From NCBI GenBank assembly GCA_943913645.1, contig CALTYZ010000004.1, positions 1 to 64,000 on the forward strand: a DNA stretch of 64,000 nucleotides, read 5' to 3'. This DNA comes from an uncultured Corynebacterium sp. Lineage in GTDB: Bacteria; Actinomycetota; Actinomycetes; Mycobacteriales; Mycobacteriaceae. Below the pieces are notes generated by a model that did not search any database, was not told where the DNA came from, and saw only the letters and a program-made list of their open reading frames with translations. The translations under genes and the position numbers were made by a program. Of this stretch, positions 1-8,605 are shown in pieces. Each line of letters begins with the position of its first letter. The stretch's first letter is position 1.

Positions 1-53
1 CTCGCGACCCTCACCTTGGCAAGGTGATGCGCTACCAACTGCGCTACATCCGC
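1..53 (-). tRNA. tRNA-Gly (anticodon GCC), cut by window start
   Basis: Read on the minus strand, the sequence begins GCGGATGTAGCGCAGTTGG and continues through an anticodon arm CACCTTGCCAAGGTG, whose loop carries GCC, so it decodes glycine. The D-arm and anticodon arm are complete. The T-arm and 3' acceptor strand lie before base 1. It is transcribed away from the tRNA-Val gene downstream. Confidence 0.9.
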
Positions 54-226
54 AACCACAAGCGCCTCATGGTGGTCACCACGAGATTCGCATTGTGCGA
101 GATAGAACATTAACCGCTGCAGGTGGCATCCACCAAATCGCCTGATCGCGCGGCAAGATTTGGACGGCGGCGCTAAACAGGCGATTCGTTGGATAGCGAC
201 GCTGCTGTGTAAGGTATTCGCTGTCT

Positions 227-298
227 GGTCCTATGGCTCAGTGGAAGAGCGTTCCGTTCACACCGGAAAGGTCGCTGGTTCGATCCCAGCTAGGACCA
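227..298 (+). tRNA. tRNA-Val (anticodon CAC)
   Basis: A full cloverleaf is visible: acceptor GGTCCTA pairs with TAGGACC, the D-arm is GCTC..GAGC, the anticodon stem is TTCCG/CGGAA with loop TTCACAC (anticodon CAC, valine), and the T-arm is GCTGG TTCGATC CCAGC with A73. CCA is not encoded at the 3' end. Bases 54-226, between the two divergent tRNAs, hold no gene that I can support, presumably only their promoters; TAAGGT at 209-214 could be a -10 element. Confidence 0.95.
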
Positions 299-370
299 CA
301 AGACGTTACTCTCGGACAGGAGATGACACAACGATCATCGAAGATCGGTCCGAATCTAGGAGTTACGCGA

Positions 371-1012
371 ATGCATTCAAAGGTAGCTGCCGCGCAGCCG
401 CACGGTTTGGCGCAACACATGACGGCGATCTGCGCTGCAGCGTCGGTATTGATCGCAGTGCTAGCTACCAGCTTGGCAGCTGGCACTGCCTCGTTAGCAG
501 CAGCGCACGATGCGGTGGTTGGCGGTTCGCCGGCAAATGGTGCTGTGGTAGAGCAGTTCCCGGCGCGCTTAGAACTAGAATTCTCGGGCCAGCCAAAGGA
601 GGGCTTCAATACCTTCGCACTCTCGCACGTGACGAGCTCTGGATCCGAGGTGCTCTATAGCGGTGAGCCGATTGTGGAAGGCCGCAAAGTCTCGCTCGAA
701 CTTCCCGACGGTCTAGATGCGGGTCCGGGCGAGTATCGGATCGGATTTCAGATCATCTCCTCCGATGGTCACACCACGAAAGGGATGACATCTTTTACCT
801 ACGGCGCCGGCTCATCAGAAGATGTGCAGTCAGGGTCACCCGCGCCCGAGGACATATCGGAAGCGGAGGGGGTGAACGGCAAGACGGGCATCGTGGTTGG
901 TTTGGGCATTGTCGGAATCATCGCCATTGCAGCAGTGGTGTTCGCGGCCGTAAGCAGGAAGAAGCGTCTCGAGCAGAGTGAAAGCCGTGGTAGCCTAGGT
1001 TCGTCTCGTTGA
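371..1012 (+). CDS. CopC/YcnJ-type copper resistance protein, membrane anchored
   Basis: A secreted CopC-domain protein of 213 aa. It has an N-terminal signal segment ending near TASLAAAHD. The mature N-terminus starts with AHD, whose His is the copper-binding amino-terminal His of the CopC family, and the domain contains DGHTTKGMTSFTYG near residue 140. A C-terminal hydrophobic helix (GIVVGLGIVGIIAIAAVVFAA) followed by RKKR anchors it with a cytoplasmic tail. The start at 371 is chosen because AGGAG lies about 8 bases upstream; upstream in-frame codons run into the tRNA gene. It is followed by a PCu(A)C lipoprotein and a DyP peroxidase, so a role in extracytoplasmic copper or haem handling is likely. 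The precise role is inferred. Confidence 0.85.
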   Translation: MHSKVAAAQPHGLAQHMTAICAAASVLIAVLATSLAAGTASLAAAHDAVVGGSPANGAVVEQFPARLELEFSGQPKEGFNTFALSHVTSSGSEVLYSGEPIVEGRKVSLELPDGLDAGPGEYRIGFQIISSDGHTTKGMTSFTYGAGSSEDVQSGSPAPEDISEAEGVNGKTGIVVGLGIVGIIAIAAVVFAAVSRKKRLEQSESRGSLGSSR

Positions 1013-1060
1013 AATTGGCGCGAGGCCACACGATCGATAGGGAATCGATAAGGAGCAGTC

Positions 1061-1753
1061 ATGTCTTACTCGGAACGTCTCTGCAAGAGCACGGTCGGAA
1101 AGCGATCGGTCGGACTGTTGGCTGTACTTGCGGCGACAACAGTCTTGGCTGCCTGCGGTGACAGCGGGGAAACGGGCGTGAGCACGCCAGAGTCGTCAGC
1201 TACGTCCTCCGCAACGAGCGACGATGCTAGCGCGTCGACAGAAACGCTCCAGGGCACCGGCGATATCAAACTTGAATCAGGCACAGTGCGGGCGAAGGGC
1301 GACGCTGATGACCCCGAGGGCCGTGACATGACCGCCATATTCGGCGTGCTACACAACACGTCAGATGCTGAAATTACAGTCACCGGGTTTAGCACCTCGC
1401 TCGGCGAAGCTGCGTACGAGATTCACGAAACTGTAGACGGAGTTATGCGGGAAAAACCGGAAGGTATTACTATTCCTGCCGGTGGGATGCATGCTCTTGA
1501 ACCCGGCGGTGACCACCTGATGATTATGGATTATCGGCCAGAAATTCCTGCTGGCGAGACGGTAGTGTTGACCCTGGTATCTGCGGACGGCGAGGAATAT
1601 GAAATTCCTGATCTGGCTGTCCGTGCTATGCAGCCCGGCGATGAAGACTACGCGCACGACGGATCCCTCGCTGGGCATGGTGGTGCTGGGGGCCATGGGG
1701 ACGATGAAACCATGAGCGGTCATGAGGGAGATGAGGGGCACGCGACGCACTAG
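1061..1753 (+). CDS. PCu(A)C-type copper chaperone lipoprotein
   Basis: A 230-aa lipoprotein with signal peptide and lipobox LAAC near residue 32, then a Ser/Thr/Asp-rich linker and a PCu(A)C (DUF461) domain. The copper-ligand pattern is visible as YEIHETVDGVM, GGMHALEPGGDHLMIM (His and Met ligands). The C-terminal tail is rich in His and Gly (HGGAGGHGDDETMSGHEG), which could bind more metal. In other bacteria the family delivers Cu(I) to cytochrome oxidase. SD AAGGAG lies 7 bases before ATG 1061. The gene sits 48 bases after the CopC-like gene, and its last 32 bases overlap the DyP gene, so the three are probably one operon. Confidence 0.88.
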   Translation: MSYSERLCKSTVGKRSVGLLAVLAATTVLAACGDSGETGVSTPESSATSSATSDDASASTETLQGTGDIKLESGTVRAKGDADDPEGRDMTAIFGVLHNTSDAEITVTGFSTSLGEAAYEIHETVDGVMREKPEGITIPAGGMHALEPGGDHLMIMDYRPEIPAGETVVLTLVSADGEEYEIPDLAVRAMQPGDEDYAHDGSLAGHGGAGGHGDDETMSGHEGDEGHATH

Positions 1754-3053
1754 TTCTCAAGAGGGCCGGAAGCCAGCGCCAATTTCTCGGCGTGGGTTTC
1801 TCGCCGGTGCTTCGGGCCTGGCGTCGACGAGCGCACTCGCAGCATGCGCATCTGAAGATCATCCAGGCAGTGCTACTTCCTCAGCAAGTGCGCCAAGCAA
1901 CTCCGGCGATGCTTCCGATCTGCTGCAGCAGGCATATGTCGACTTTGACGGCGTGCACCAGGCCGGTATTGAGACCCCGACCCAGGCATGCCTGAATCTC
2001 GTCGGGTTTAACCTCAAAGCGTCGGTGGATAAAGCAGGACTAAACCGCTTAATGCGGCTGTGGACTGAGGACGCGCGCGAGCTTTGCGCTGGCCGCACAC
2101 CGCTCGGCAGCGTTGAACCCGAGATGAACGCCTGGCCAGCAAATCTCACACTCACCGTAGGGTTCGGTGAGCGGGCATTTGAGATCGCTGCACCGGCGAA
2201 AAAGCCTGGTTGGCTGCGTAGCATCCCAGCAATGAAACGAGACGCCTTGCGCAGCGAGTGGGGGCAGAGTGATCTCGTGCTGCAGATTTGTTCAGACGAT
2301 CCAGTGATGTGCGCGTGGGCAATGCGCCACATGACACGCGCGGCGAAGGATTATGTCGATACCGCCTGGGTGCAGCAGGGCTTTATGAACGCGTACGGAT
2401 CCATTCCTAAAGGGCAAACGCCTCGCAATTTGTTTGGTCAGCTCGATGGTTCCGTCAATCCTCATGACCCGGAGGAGTATGCGGAACAGGTCTGGATTGA
2501 TAACCCGGCTGGGTTCGTAGGTAGCACGTCTATGGTTGTACGTCGCATCGCGATGAATCTCGACGAGTGGGAACTGCTCGATCGGCGTTCGCGTGAAGAG
2601 GCGGTGGGCCGAACGCTGACTGATGGGGCACCTTTGACAGGCGGTGGTGAGTTCAGCGAACCGGACTTGAGCGCCGTTGATGAGTACGGGTTGCCGGTTA
2701 TTGATAGGAATTCACACATGGCGCGGGCTATGCCGCCAGCAGATCACCCGGAGCAGCGCTTCATGCGTCGACCGTACAATTACAACCTGCCGCCTGCGCC
2801 AGAAAGCGAGGAGCTGTCGAACGCGGGCCTGATCTTCATTACGTTCCAAAAAGACCCGGAGACACAATTCATTCCTGTACTTAAACGCCTTGATGAGGCA
2901 GATCGGTTGAACGAGTGGATTACCCACATCGGGTCAGCTGTGTACTGGGTACCACCGGGTACCAGCATCGGCGAAACCACCAGTGGTGGTGAAACCCCTG
3001 CTGGTGCAGATGGCCAGCGAGACTCCTACTGGGGGCAGTCTGTTCTCTCATGA
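1722..3053 (+). CDS. DyP-type haem peroxidase, Tat-exported (EfeB-like)
   Basis: A dye-decolorizing peroxidase of 443 aa. The N-terminus has a twin-arginine motif SRRGFLAGA followed by LAAC, so it may be a Tat-exported lipoprotein. The family signature GxxDG is seen as FGQLDGSVNP, with the catalytic Asp. Downstream, RNSHMARAMP carries the likely proximal haem His, and the conserved Arg block is RRPYNYN. Folded haem export by Tat fits the family. The start overlaps the preceding lipoprotein gene by 32 bases in another frame. ATG 1731 is an alternative start, and the SD is weak for both. A His-rich copper chaperone upstream hints at a secreted redox or metal module, but the physiological substrate is unknown. 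Confidence 0.9.
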   Translation: MREMRGTRRTSSQEGRKPAPISRRGFLAGASGLASTSALAACASEDHPGSATSSASAPSNSGDASDLLQQAYVDFDGVHQAGIETPTQACLNLVGFNLKASVDKAGLNRLMRLWTEDARELCAGRTPLGSVEPEMNAWPANLTLTVGFGERAFEIAAPAKKPGWLRSIPAMKRDALRSEWGQSDLVLQICSDDPVMCAWAMRHMTRAAKDYVDTAWVQQGFMNAYGSIPKGQTPRNLFGQLDGSVNPHDPEEYAEQVWIDNPAGFVGSTSMVVRRIAMNLDEWELLDRRSREEAVGRTLTDGAPLTGGGEFSEPDLSAVDEYGLPVIDRNSHMARAMPPADHPEQRFMRRPYNYNLPPAPESEELSNAGLIFITFQKDPETQFIPVLKRLDEADRLNEWITHIGSAVYWVPPGTSIGETTSGGETPAGADGQRDSYWGQSVLS

Positions 3054-3217
3054 CCGGCGGGGTAGGATTTCTATTTACCTTGCGGTAGATCGCGGTGAGG
3101 TCACGTTTGGTGGCCGCCATCGACTGTCGCCGCAAACGTTTCTTGTCCGCGAGTTGACACGTCAGTATGGGTGTGTCCAGGTATGTCGCACCCATGAAAG
3201 CGCAAAAAGGAGCGCAA

Positions 3218-5320
3218 ATGTCCCCTCAAGCAGACCACCGCCCGGCTCACATCGAAGACCAGGGCGAGCACACAGCGCCGGTTAGGCTCGAGCCATTCGA
3301 GGTTCAGGCCGGCCAGGCAGTCGGCGCCGCGATGCGTGAGTTGGGTCTCCCCAACAAGGGAGATCACGCAGTTGTCGTCGTTCAAGACAGCGATGGCAAC
3401 CTCAGAGACCTGTCACACATACCGGCTGAGACAACAACGTTCAAGCCGGTCGCAGCCAACACCGAATTTGGGCGCTCAGTAATTCGCCACTCCTGTGCAC
3501 ACGTACTAGCCCAGGCGGTGCAGGCTGAGTTTCCCGGCACTAAGTTAGGTATCGGACCGGCGATCACGGACGGTTTTTACTACGATTTCGACGTTGCAGA
3601 GCCCTTCACCCCAGAGGACTTGAAAACGTTAGAAAAACGGATGAAGAAGATCATCAAACAGGGGCAGAAGTTCTCCCGCGGTGTCTACGGGTCCGCGGAA
3701 GAGGCTGCGGAAGCTCTGCGAGATGAGCCGTATAAACTCGAGCTGATTGCGGACAAGAGCAATGTTGATCCTGCCTCAGACGAGGCAACGGAAGTGGGCG
3801 CTGGTGAGCTGACTCACTATGACAACGTGAATCCGCGCACCGGTGAGGTGGAATGGAGCGACCTGTGTCGTGGCCCACATGTGCCAACTACCAAATATAT
3901 TCCAGCGTTCGCCCTGACCCGTTCATCGGCGGCGTACTGGCGAGGCGATCAGGCGAACGCCGGACTTCAGCGCATTTACGGGACCGCATGGGAGAGTAGA
4001 GACAGGCTCGATGAGTACCTCACCATGCTTGAAGAGGCAGAGAAGCGTGATCACCGTCGTTTGGGAAACGAGTTAGACCTGTTCTCATTCCCGGAGGAGG
4101 TTGGCTCGGGTCTGCCGGTATTTCACCCAGACGGTGGCATTGTGCGCATGGTGATGGAGCAGCATTCGCGCGAGCGTCACCTAGCGGCAGGGTACTCGTT
4201 TGTGAACACTCCGCACGTCACCAAAGGCGAGCTGTTCGAGAAATCGGGACACCTGGACTGGTATGCGGACGGGATGTTCCCGCCGATGAAATTGGACGAG
4301 GAAGTCAACAGTGACGGCTCGGTGTCCAAACCCGCGGTTGACTATTACGTCAAGCCAATGAACTGCCCGATGCATAATCTCATCTTTGCTTCGCGGGGAC
4401 GGTCGTACCGTGAGCTGCCATTGCGACTGTTTGAGTTTGGAACTGTGTATCGCTATGAGCAGTCCGGGGTTGTGCACGGACTGACCCGCGCCCGGGGGTT
4501 CACGCAGGACGATGCACATATTTACTGCACGGAGGATCAGCTCGAAGAGGAGCTGACGAGCGTGCTTGAGTTCATCATCTCGCTACTGCAGGACTACGGG
4601 TTAGATGATTTCTACCTTGAGTTGTCAACGAAGGATCCAGAGAAATACATCGGCGATGACGCTATTTGGGAGCGCTCAACTGCGACCTTAGCGTCTGTGG
4701 CCGCCAAGTCTGGCCTTGAGCTTGTGCCCGATCCAGCAGGTGCCGCATTCTATGGTCCGAAGATCTCCGTCCAAGCGCGTGATGCAATCGGCCGCACGTG
4801 GCAAATGTCCACAGTGCAGCTTGATTTCAACCTTCCGGAGCGTTTCGGCTTGCAGTACACCGCATCTGATGGCTCGAAACCACGGCCAGTGATGATTCAC
4901 CGGGCTCTCTTTGGCTCTATCGAGCGGTTCTTCGGGGTTCTTCTTGAGCACTACGCTGGGGCGTTCCCAGCGTGGCTGGCTCCCCACCAGGTTGTAGGAA
5001 TCCCGGTGGCCGATGAGTTCGCGCCTCATCTCGACGCGGTGATCGCCCGGCTCCGTGAACGCGGAGTGCGGGCAGAAGTTGACCACTCGGATGACCGTAT
5101 GCAGAAGAAGATTCGCACGCATACCACTGCAAAAGTACCCTTTATGCTGCTTGCGGGTGCGCGTGATGTGGAGGCCGATGCGGTGTCCTTCCGCTTCCTC
5201 GACGGCACCCAAGTCAATGGGGTAGCGGTGGATGAAGCGGTTGAGCTTATTGCAGCTTGGATTGATGAAAAGAACAACGCCCAGCCGAATGGGGAAGCAA
5301 TTGGTCGGCGCCGATCGTAA
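3218..5320 (+). CDS. thrS: Threonyl-tRNA synthetase
   Basis: A class II aminoacyl-tRNA synthetase of 700 aa that charges tRNA-Thr. Visible in order are an N-terminal TGS-like region, the editing domain with RHSCAHVLAQAVQ (HxxxH metal site), the catalytic core with MNCPMHNLIF (zinc Cys), GLTRARGFTQDDAHIYC (motif 2), MIHRALFGSIERF (motif 3), and the C-terminal anticodon-binding domain. ATG 3218 is chosen over upstream in-frame codons because AAAAGGAG lies 5 bases before it. In the leader (3054-3217) a TTGACA at 3154-3159 could be a -35, but no well-spaced -10 is obvious and I see no T-box. Confidence 0.97.
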   Translation: MSPQADHRPAHIEDQGEHTAPVRLEPFEVQAGQAVGAAMRELGLPNKGDHAVVVVQDSDGNLRDLSHIPAETTTFKPVAANTEFGRSVIRHSCAHVLAQAVQAEFPGTKLGIGPAITDGFYYDFDVAEPFTPEDLKTLEKRMKKIIKQGQKFSRGVYGSAEEAAEALRDEPYKLELIADKSNVDPASDEATEVGAGELTHYDNVNPRTGEVEWSDLCRGPHVPTTKYIPAFALTRSSAAYWRGDQANAGLQRIYGTAWESRDRLDEYLTMLEEAEKRDHRRLGNELDLFSFPEEVGSGLPVFHPDGGIVRMVMEQHSRERHLAAGYSFVNTPHVTKGELFEKSGHLDWYADGMFPPMKLDEEVNSDGSVSKPAVDYYVKPMNCPMHNLIFASRGRSYRELPLRLFEFGTVYRYEQSGVVHGLTRARGFTQDDAHIYCTEDQLEEELTSVLEFIISLLQDYGLDDFYLELSTKDPEKYIGDDAIWERSTATLASVAAKSGLELVPDPAGAAFYGPKISVQARDAIGRTWQMSTVQLDFNLPERFGLQYTASDGSKPRPVMIHRALFGSIERFFGVLLEHYAGAFPAWLAPHQVVGIPVADEFAPHLDAVIARLRERGVRAEVDHSDDRMQKKIRTHTTAKVPFMLLAGARDVEADAVSFRFLDGTQVNGVAVDEAVELIAAWIDEKNNAQPNGEAIGRRRS

Positions 5321-5930
5321 GAATGGTGCCCAAGACACCGTCGCCACCAGCGCGTATGTTGACCAGGGGTACGGGGAGCCTGACAGACTTGAGCGCCTCT
5401 GGGCGCCGTATCGCTCCAGGTACATTGCCAAAGTACCGTCGACAAGCGAACGAAGCTCCGATCCGTTCCTGGAAATTCCGCAGCTCAGTGACGAGGATGG
5501 GCTTGTCATCGCGCGCGGCGAAAAGGTGTATGCGGTGTTAAACCTGTATCCCTACAATTCCGGGCATCTCATGGTCGTGCCGTACCGCAAAGTTGCCGAG
5601 CTGGAAAATCTCACCACACCAGAGACCGCAGAACTGATGGACTTTACAAAAATTGCAATCCAGGTTCTCAAGCGGGTCTCAAAACCGGAGGCAATCAACG
5701 TGGGACTGAACCTTGGTAGGGCGTCGGGAGGTTCGGTTGGGCAGCATCTGCATCTGCATGTTGTGCCTCGTTGGGCGGGAGACTCAAATTTCATGACGGT
5801 GATAGGGGGAACCAAGGTGTTGCCGCAACTCTTGCGTGACACTCGTGAGCTGCTTGCCGACGAATGGCACGCGCTGGTCGCGGACGAGACTGCCTGCGGG
5901 CAACAGGGAGGCGACCGTACCGATGCTTAG
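5289..5930 (+). CDS. HIT-family nucleotide hydrolase/phosphorylase
   Basis: A histidine-triad protein of about 213 aa. The triad is GQHLHLHVVPRW near residue 150 (HxHxH), preceded by LNLYPYNSGHLMVVPYRK, both typical of the mycobacterial diadenosine tetraphosphate phosphorylase-like HIT proteins (Rv2613c type). It has this fixed position between thrS and pgsA in Corynebacteriales. The start is uncertain: ATG 5289 overlaps the thrS end by 32 bases, while TTG 5301 has GGGGAAG just before it. Homology to the family becomes strong only after residue 23 or so. Acting on Ap4A-like nucleotides made by synthetases is inferred from family. Confidence 0.88.
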   Translation: MGKQLVGADRKNGAQDTVATSAYVDQGYGEPDRLERLWAPYRSRYIAKVPSTSERSSDPFLEIPQLSDEDGLVIARGEKVYAVLNLYPYNSGHLMVVPYRKVAELENLTTPETAELMDFTKIAIQVLKRVSKPEAINVGLNLGRASGGSVGQHLHLHVVPRWAGDSNFMTVIGGTKVLPQLLRDTRELLADEWHALVADETACGQQGGDRTDA

Positions 5931-6558
5931 TGTGCATGGCCGCAAACCTGCGCGGCGTTTCGTCGACCCGATTGCTGAAGTACTTTTGCGGGCCGGGCTG
6001 ACCCCGAACGCGACGACGCTGATCGGTACTGGTGTTGCAATACTGCTGGCAACTATGCTGATCCCCTCGAACCACCTCGTCGCCGCGGCAATCTTCATTG
6101 GCATCTTTTCGGTCCTTGACATGGTGGATGGGACCATGGCTCGACTGCAGGGAGGGGGGACAGCCTATGGTGCAACGCTCGATGCAAGCTGCGATCGTTT
6201 GACCGATGGCGCGTTATTCGGTGCACTTGTTTTCTGGTTGGTCTACGTCGATGGCGCACCACAACTGCACGTGGCTGCATGTTTGGTTGTCCTCGTGTTG
6301 TCGCAGGTAATCAGTTATATCAAGGCGCGTGGAGAAGCTGGAGGATTGGCGATTGTTGGTGGGCTGGTTGAACGCCCGGAGCGGCTGATAGTCGCGCTAG
6401 TCGGGCTGGGACTTGAGGGATTTGGGGTACCGCATGCAGTTGAGATTGCAGTGTGGATACTTCTTGTTGGCTCCGTGGTCACTGTGGTGCAGCGCTTAAT
6501 GTTCGCTGCGCAAGACCCGCGGGCCAACGAGAAGATCGCTCCGCCGTCGGGGGCGTAG
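5923..6558 (+). CDS. pgsA: Phosphatidylinositol phosphate synthase (CDP-alcohol phosphotransferase)
   Basis: A membrane enzyme of 211 aa with the CDP-alcohol phosphotransferase signature D-G-x2-A-R-x8-G-x3-D-x3-D, seen as DGTMARL followed by G..LDASCDRLTDG at about residues 67-92. Several hydrophobic helices surround it. In Corynebacteriales, the enzyme at this locus makes phosphatidylinositol phosphate from CDP-diacylglycerol and inositol phosphate, the first step towards PI, PIMs and lipoarabinomannan. ATG 5923 overlaps the HIT gene by 8 bases, with GGGAGG upstream. The next two genes (acyltransferase, pimA) act on the same lipid, so this is one pathway operon. Confidence 0.92.
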   Translation: MLSVHGRKPARRFVDPIAEVLLRAGLTPNATTLIGTGVAILLATMLIPSNHLVAAAIFIGIFSVLDMVDGTMARLQGGGTAYGATLDASCDRLTDGALFGALVFWLVYVDGAPQLHVAACLVVLVLSQVISYIKARGEAGGLAIVGGLVERPERLIVALVGLGLEGFGVPHAVEIAVWILLVGSVVTVVQRLMFAAQDPRANEKIAPPSGA

Positions 6559-6563
6559 CCAGC

Positions 6564-7496
6564 ATGTCACAACAGCGGCAGACACTGGCAGAAAACGCCA
6601 TGGCGTGGGCGTATATTGCGGGCTGGAAGGTCGTAGGAGCGCTACCACAGGCGTTGACAGCGCCACTCTTTCGGGCAGCTGCGGATCGAATCTCCGACAA
6701 TGGCACGGGGATGGAAATGCTCCGCCGAAACCTGACCCGGGTGGTTGGCGCGAAAAACGTGACGCGGGAATTGGTCCGCGATAGCGTGCGCTCCTACGCT
6801 CGGTACTGGCTTGAAGCATTTCGACTACCGCGAATTGCGGCAGACACAGATGCCTTAGCTCGCTATAGCGCCCAGGTTGCAGGCCGGGAGCATCTTGATG
6901 CGGCATTAGCAAAGGGAAAAGGCATGATCCTTACCCTGCCGCATTCTGGCAACTGGGATTTCGCAGGGCTGTGGTTGGTTGCCAACTACTCAAGCTTTAC
7001 CACTGTCGCAGAGCGGCTGAAACCAGAAGTTCTTTTCAACGCATTCGTCGAGTTCCGACAGTCACTAGGTTTTGACGTGTTGCCCCTCACTGGCGGGGAA
7101 CACCCTCCGTTTCCGCGTTTGAAAGAGGTACTGAATTCGAATGGCATCGTGTGTCTGCTCGGGGAGCGCGACTTAAGTGGGCGAGGCGTGCCGGTTACTT
7201 TTTTCGGCGAGGAAACCACGATGCCTGTCGGCCCTGCGAAGCTTGCGGTAGAGACCGGTGCGCAGCTGCTTGTCGTCCATTCGTGGTTCACCAACGGCCC
7301 CGACGGTCCTGGTTGGGCGCTGCGCGTCGGCCCGCCGATTGAAGTGACCGACGTTGTGTCGACGACGCAACGTGTGGCGAATGCATTTGCCGCTAACATC
7401 GCGCAGCACCCCGAGGACTGGCATATGCTTCAGCCGTTGTGGTCGATCGACCGTCCACAACGAAGACAGCGAAAACCGCAGAGTAGGAGCAAATAG
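6564..7496 (+). CDS. Phosphatidylinositol mannoside acyltransferase (HtrB/LpxL-like)
   Basis: A 310-aa lysophospholipid/lipid A-type acyltransferase family member. The catalytic HxxxxD motif is seen as LPHSGNWDFAG near residue 132, with the later motif LLGERDLSGRGVPVTFFGE typical of HtrB/PatA proteins. Located between pgsA and pimA, it corresponds to mycobacterial PatA (Rv2611c), which acylates the mannose of PIM. ATG 6564 follows the pgsA stop by 5 bases. It would act at the inner face of the plasma membrane. The function is assigned by family and position. Confidence 0.9.
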   Translation: MSQQRQTLAENAMAWAYIAGWKVVGALPQALTAPLFRAAADRISDNGTGMEMLRRNLTRVVGAKNVTRELVRDSVRSYARYWLEAFRLPRIAADTDALARYSAQVAGREHLDAALAKGKGMILTLPHSGNWDFAGLWLVANYSSFTTVAERLKPEVLFNAFVEFRQSLGFDVLPLTGGEHPPFPRLKEVLNSNGIVCLLGERDLSGRGVPVTFFGEETTMPVGPAKLAVETGAQLLVVHSWFTNGPDGPGWALRVGPPIEVTDVVSTTQRVANAFAANIAQHPEDWHMLQPLWSIDRPQRRQRKPQSRSK

Positions 7497-7510
7497 TGAG
7501 GTGATAGCCC

Positions 7511-8605
7511 GTGCGAGTAGGCATGGTTTGTCCGTATTCGTTTGATAAACCGGGGGGCGTGCAATCGCACGTGCTTGACCTATCAGCTGAGCTCATTCGA
7601 CGCGGCCACCAGGTGAGGGTCCTTGGTCCAGCATCGTCCCATGTTGACCTGCCTGAGTATGTCACGCGCGGCGGACCAGCGGTTCCGGTGCGCTACAACG
7701 GTTCTGTTGCCCGTTTGTCTTTTGGTCCTCAGGTGCGGCGCATGACGCGTGATTTCATCGCCGATGGTGCTTTCGATGTGCTCCACGTTCACGAACCGAA
7801 CTCGCCCAGTTACTCACTTGCCGCGGTGCGGCTTGCCGACGGCCCCATCGTCGCTACCTACCACGCCTCGGCTACCTCATCGTATGCACTGAAGGCGGCG
7901 CTTCCGGTCCTGCGTGGCAACCTTGAGAAGATCCGCGGCGGCATCGCGGTGTCTGAGCTGGCACGCCGTTGGCAGGTTGAGCAGATTGGCACGGACCCCG
8001 TCGTCATCCCGAATGGGGTCACTACCGCTCGCTTCGCCGCGGCACGCTGCGCCCGCAACCACTCAAACAATGTGGAGATTGTCTTTCTCGGGCGCTGCGA
8101 CGAGCCGCGCAAAGGCCTTGACATCCTTCTGGCTGCGTTGCGTCAGCTTGACCGTCAGGTTCGGGTGACCGTGGTGGGTGAAGGACGCAACCGCGCACTA
8201 CCCGGTATTGAATTCACAGGTCGGGTGACCGAGGTACAGAAAGAACAAATCCTTGGCCGGGCGGATATTTACGTCGCTCCAAATACTGGCGGCGAATCAT
8301 TTGGGATAGTCCTCGTCGAAGCTATGGCGGCCGGCTGCGCCGTGGTTGCTAGTAATCTCGAAGCATTTGCAGCGGTGTGCGACGCTTCGGCTGATGAGCC
8401 CGCAGGAATGTTGTTTCCTGTCGGTGATGCTTGCGCACTCGCTTGTGTGTTGCGCACGCTTATTGATGATCCTGCTGCCCGCAACCGGATCATCGACGCT
8501 GGAGCCCGCCGCACGCAGAAATATGACTGGTCAACTGTGGCAGGTGAGGTTATGGCGGTATATGAAACCGTCGCGACGGGTGAGAAAGTAGCAGTCAGCC
8601 ATTGA
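7511..8605 (+). CDS. pimA: Phosphatidylinositol alpha-mannosyltransferase
   Basis: A GT4-family GT-B glycosyltransferase of 364 aa that adds the first mannose from GDP-mannose to phosphatidylinositol. Visible are the N-terminal acceptor domain with PYSFDKPGGVQSHVLDL and the C-terminal donor domain with FLGRCDEPRKGLDILL and the E-x7-E site GESFGIVLVEAMAAG. The start is GTG 7511 after a GAGGTGATAG ribosome-binding stretch. It ends in a 4-base TTGA overlap with the next gene, so the two are probably translationally coupled. Confidence 0.95.
   Translation: MRVGMVCPYSFDKPGGVQSHVLDLSAELIRRGHQVRVLGPASSHVDLPEYVTRGGPAVPVRYNGSVARLSFGPQVRRMTRDFIADGAFDVLHVHEPNSPSYSLAAVRLADGPIVATYHASATSSYALKAALPVLRGNLEKIRGGIAVSELARRWQVEQIGTDPVVIPNGVTTARFAAARCARNHSNNVEIVFLGRCDEPRKGLDILLAALRQLDRQVRVTVVGEGRNRALPGIEFTGRVTEVQKEQILGRADIYVAPNTGGESFGIVLVEAMAAGCAVVASNLEAFAAVCDASADEPAGMLFPVGDACALACVLRTLIDDPAARNRIIDAGARRTQKYDWSTVAGEVMAVYETVATGEKVAVSH

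Noticed and set aside
2976..2990. Palindrome ACCACCAGTGGTGGT near the DyP end as an operator
   Set aside because: It lies inside coding sequence (TTSGG) and no gene starts nearby that it could control.
3054..3217. Possible T-box or riboswitch before thrS
   Set aside because: No T-box consensus, specifier loop or terminator/antiterminator pair was found; only an unpaired TTGACA remains.
4688..5509. A 273-codon minus-strand open frame opposite thrS and the HIT gene
   Set aside because: Antisense shadow of conserved coding sequence; no SD and no family features.
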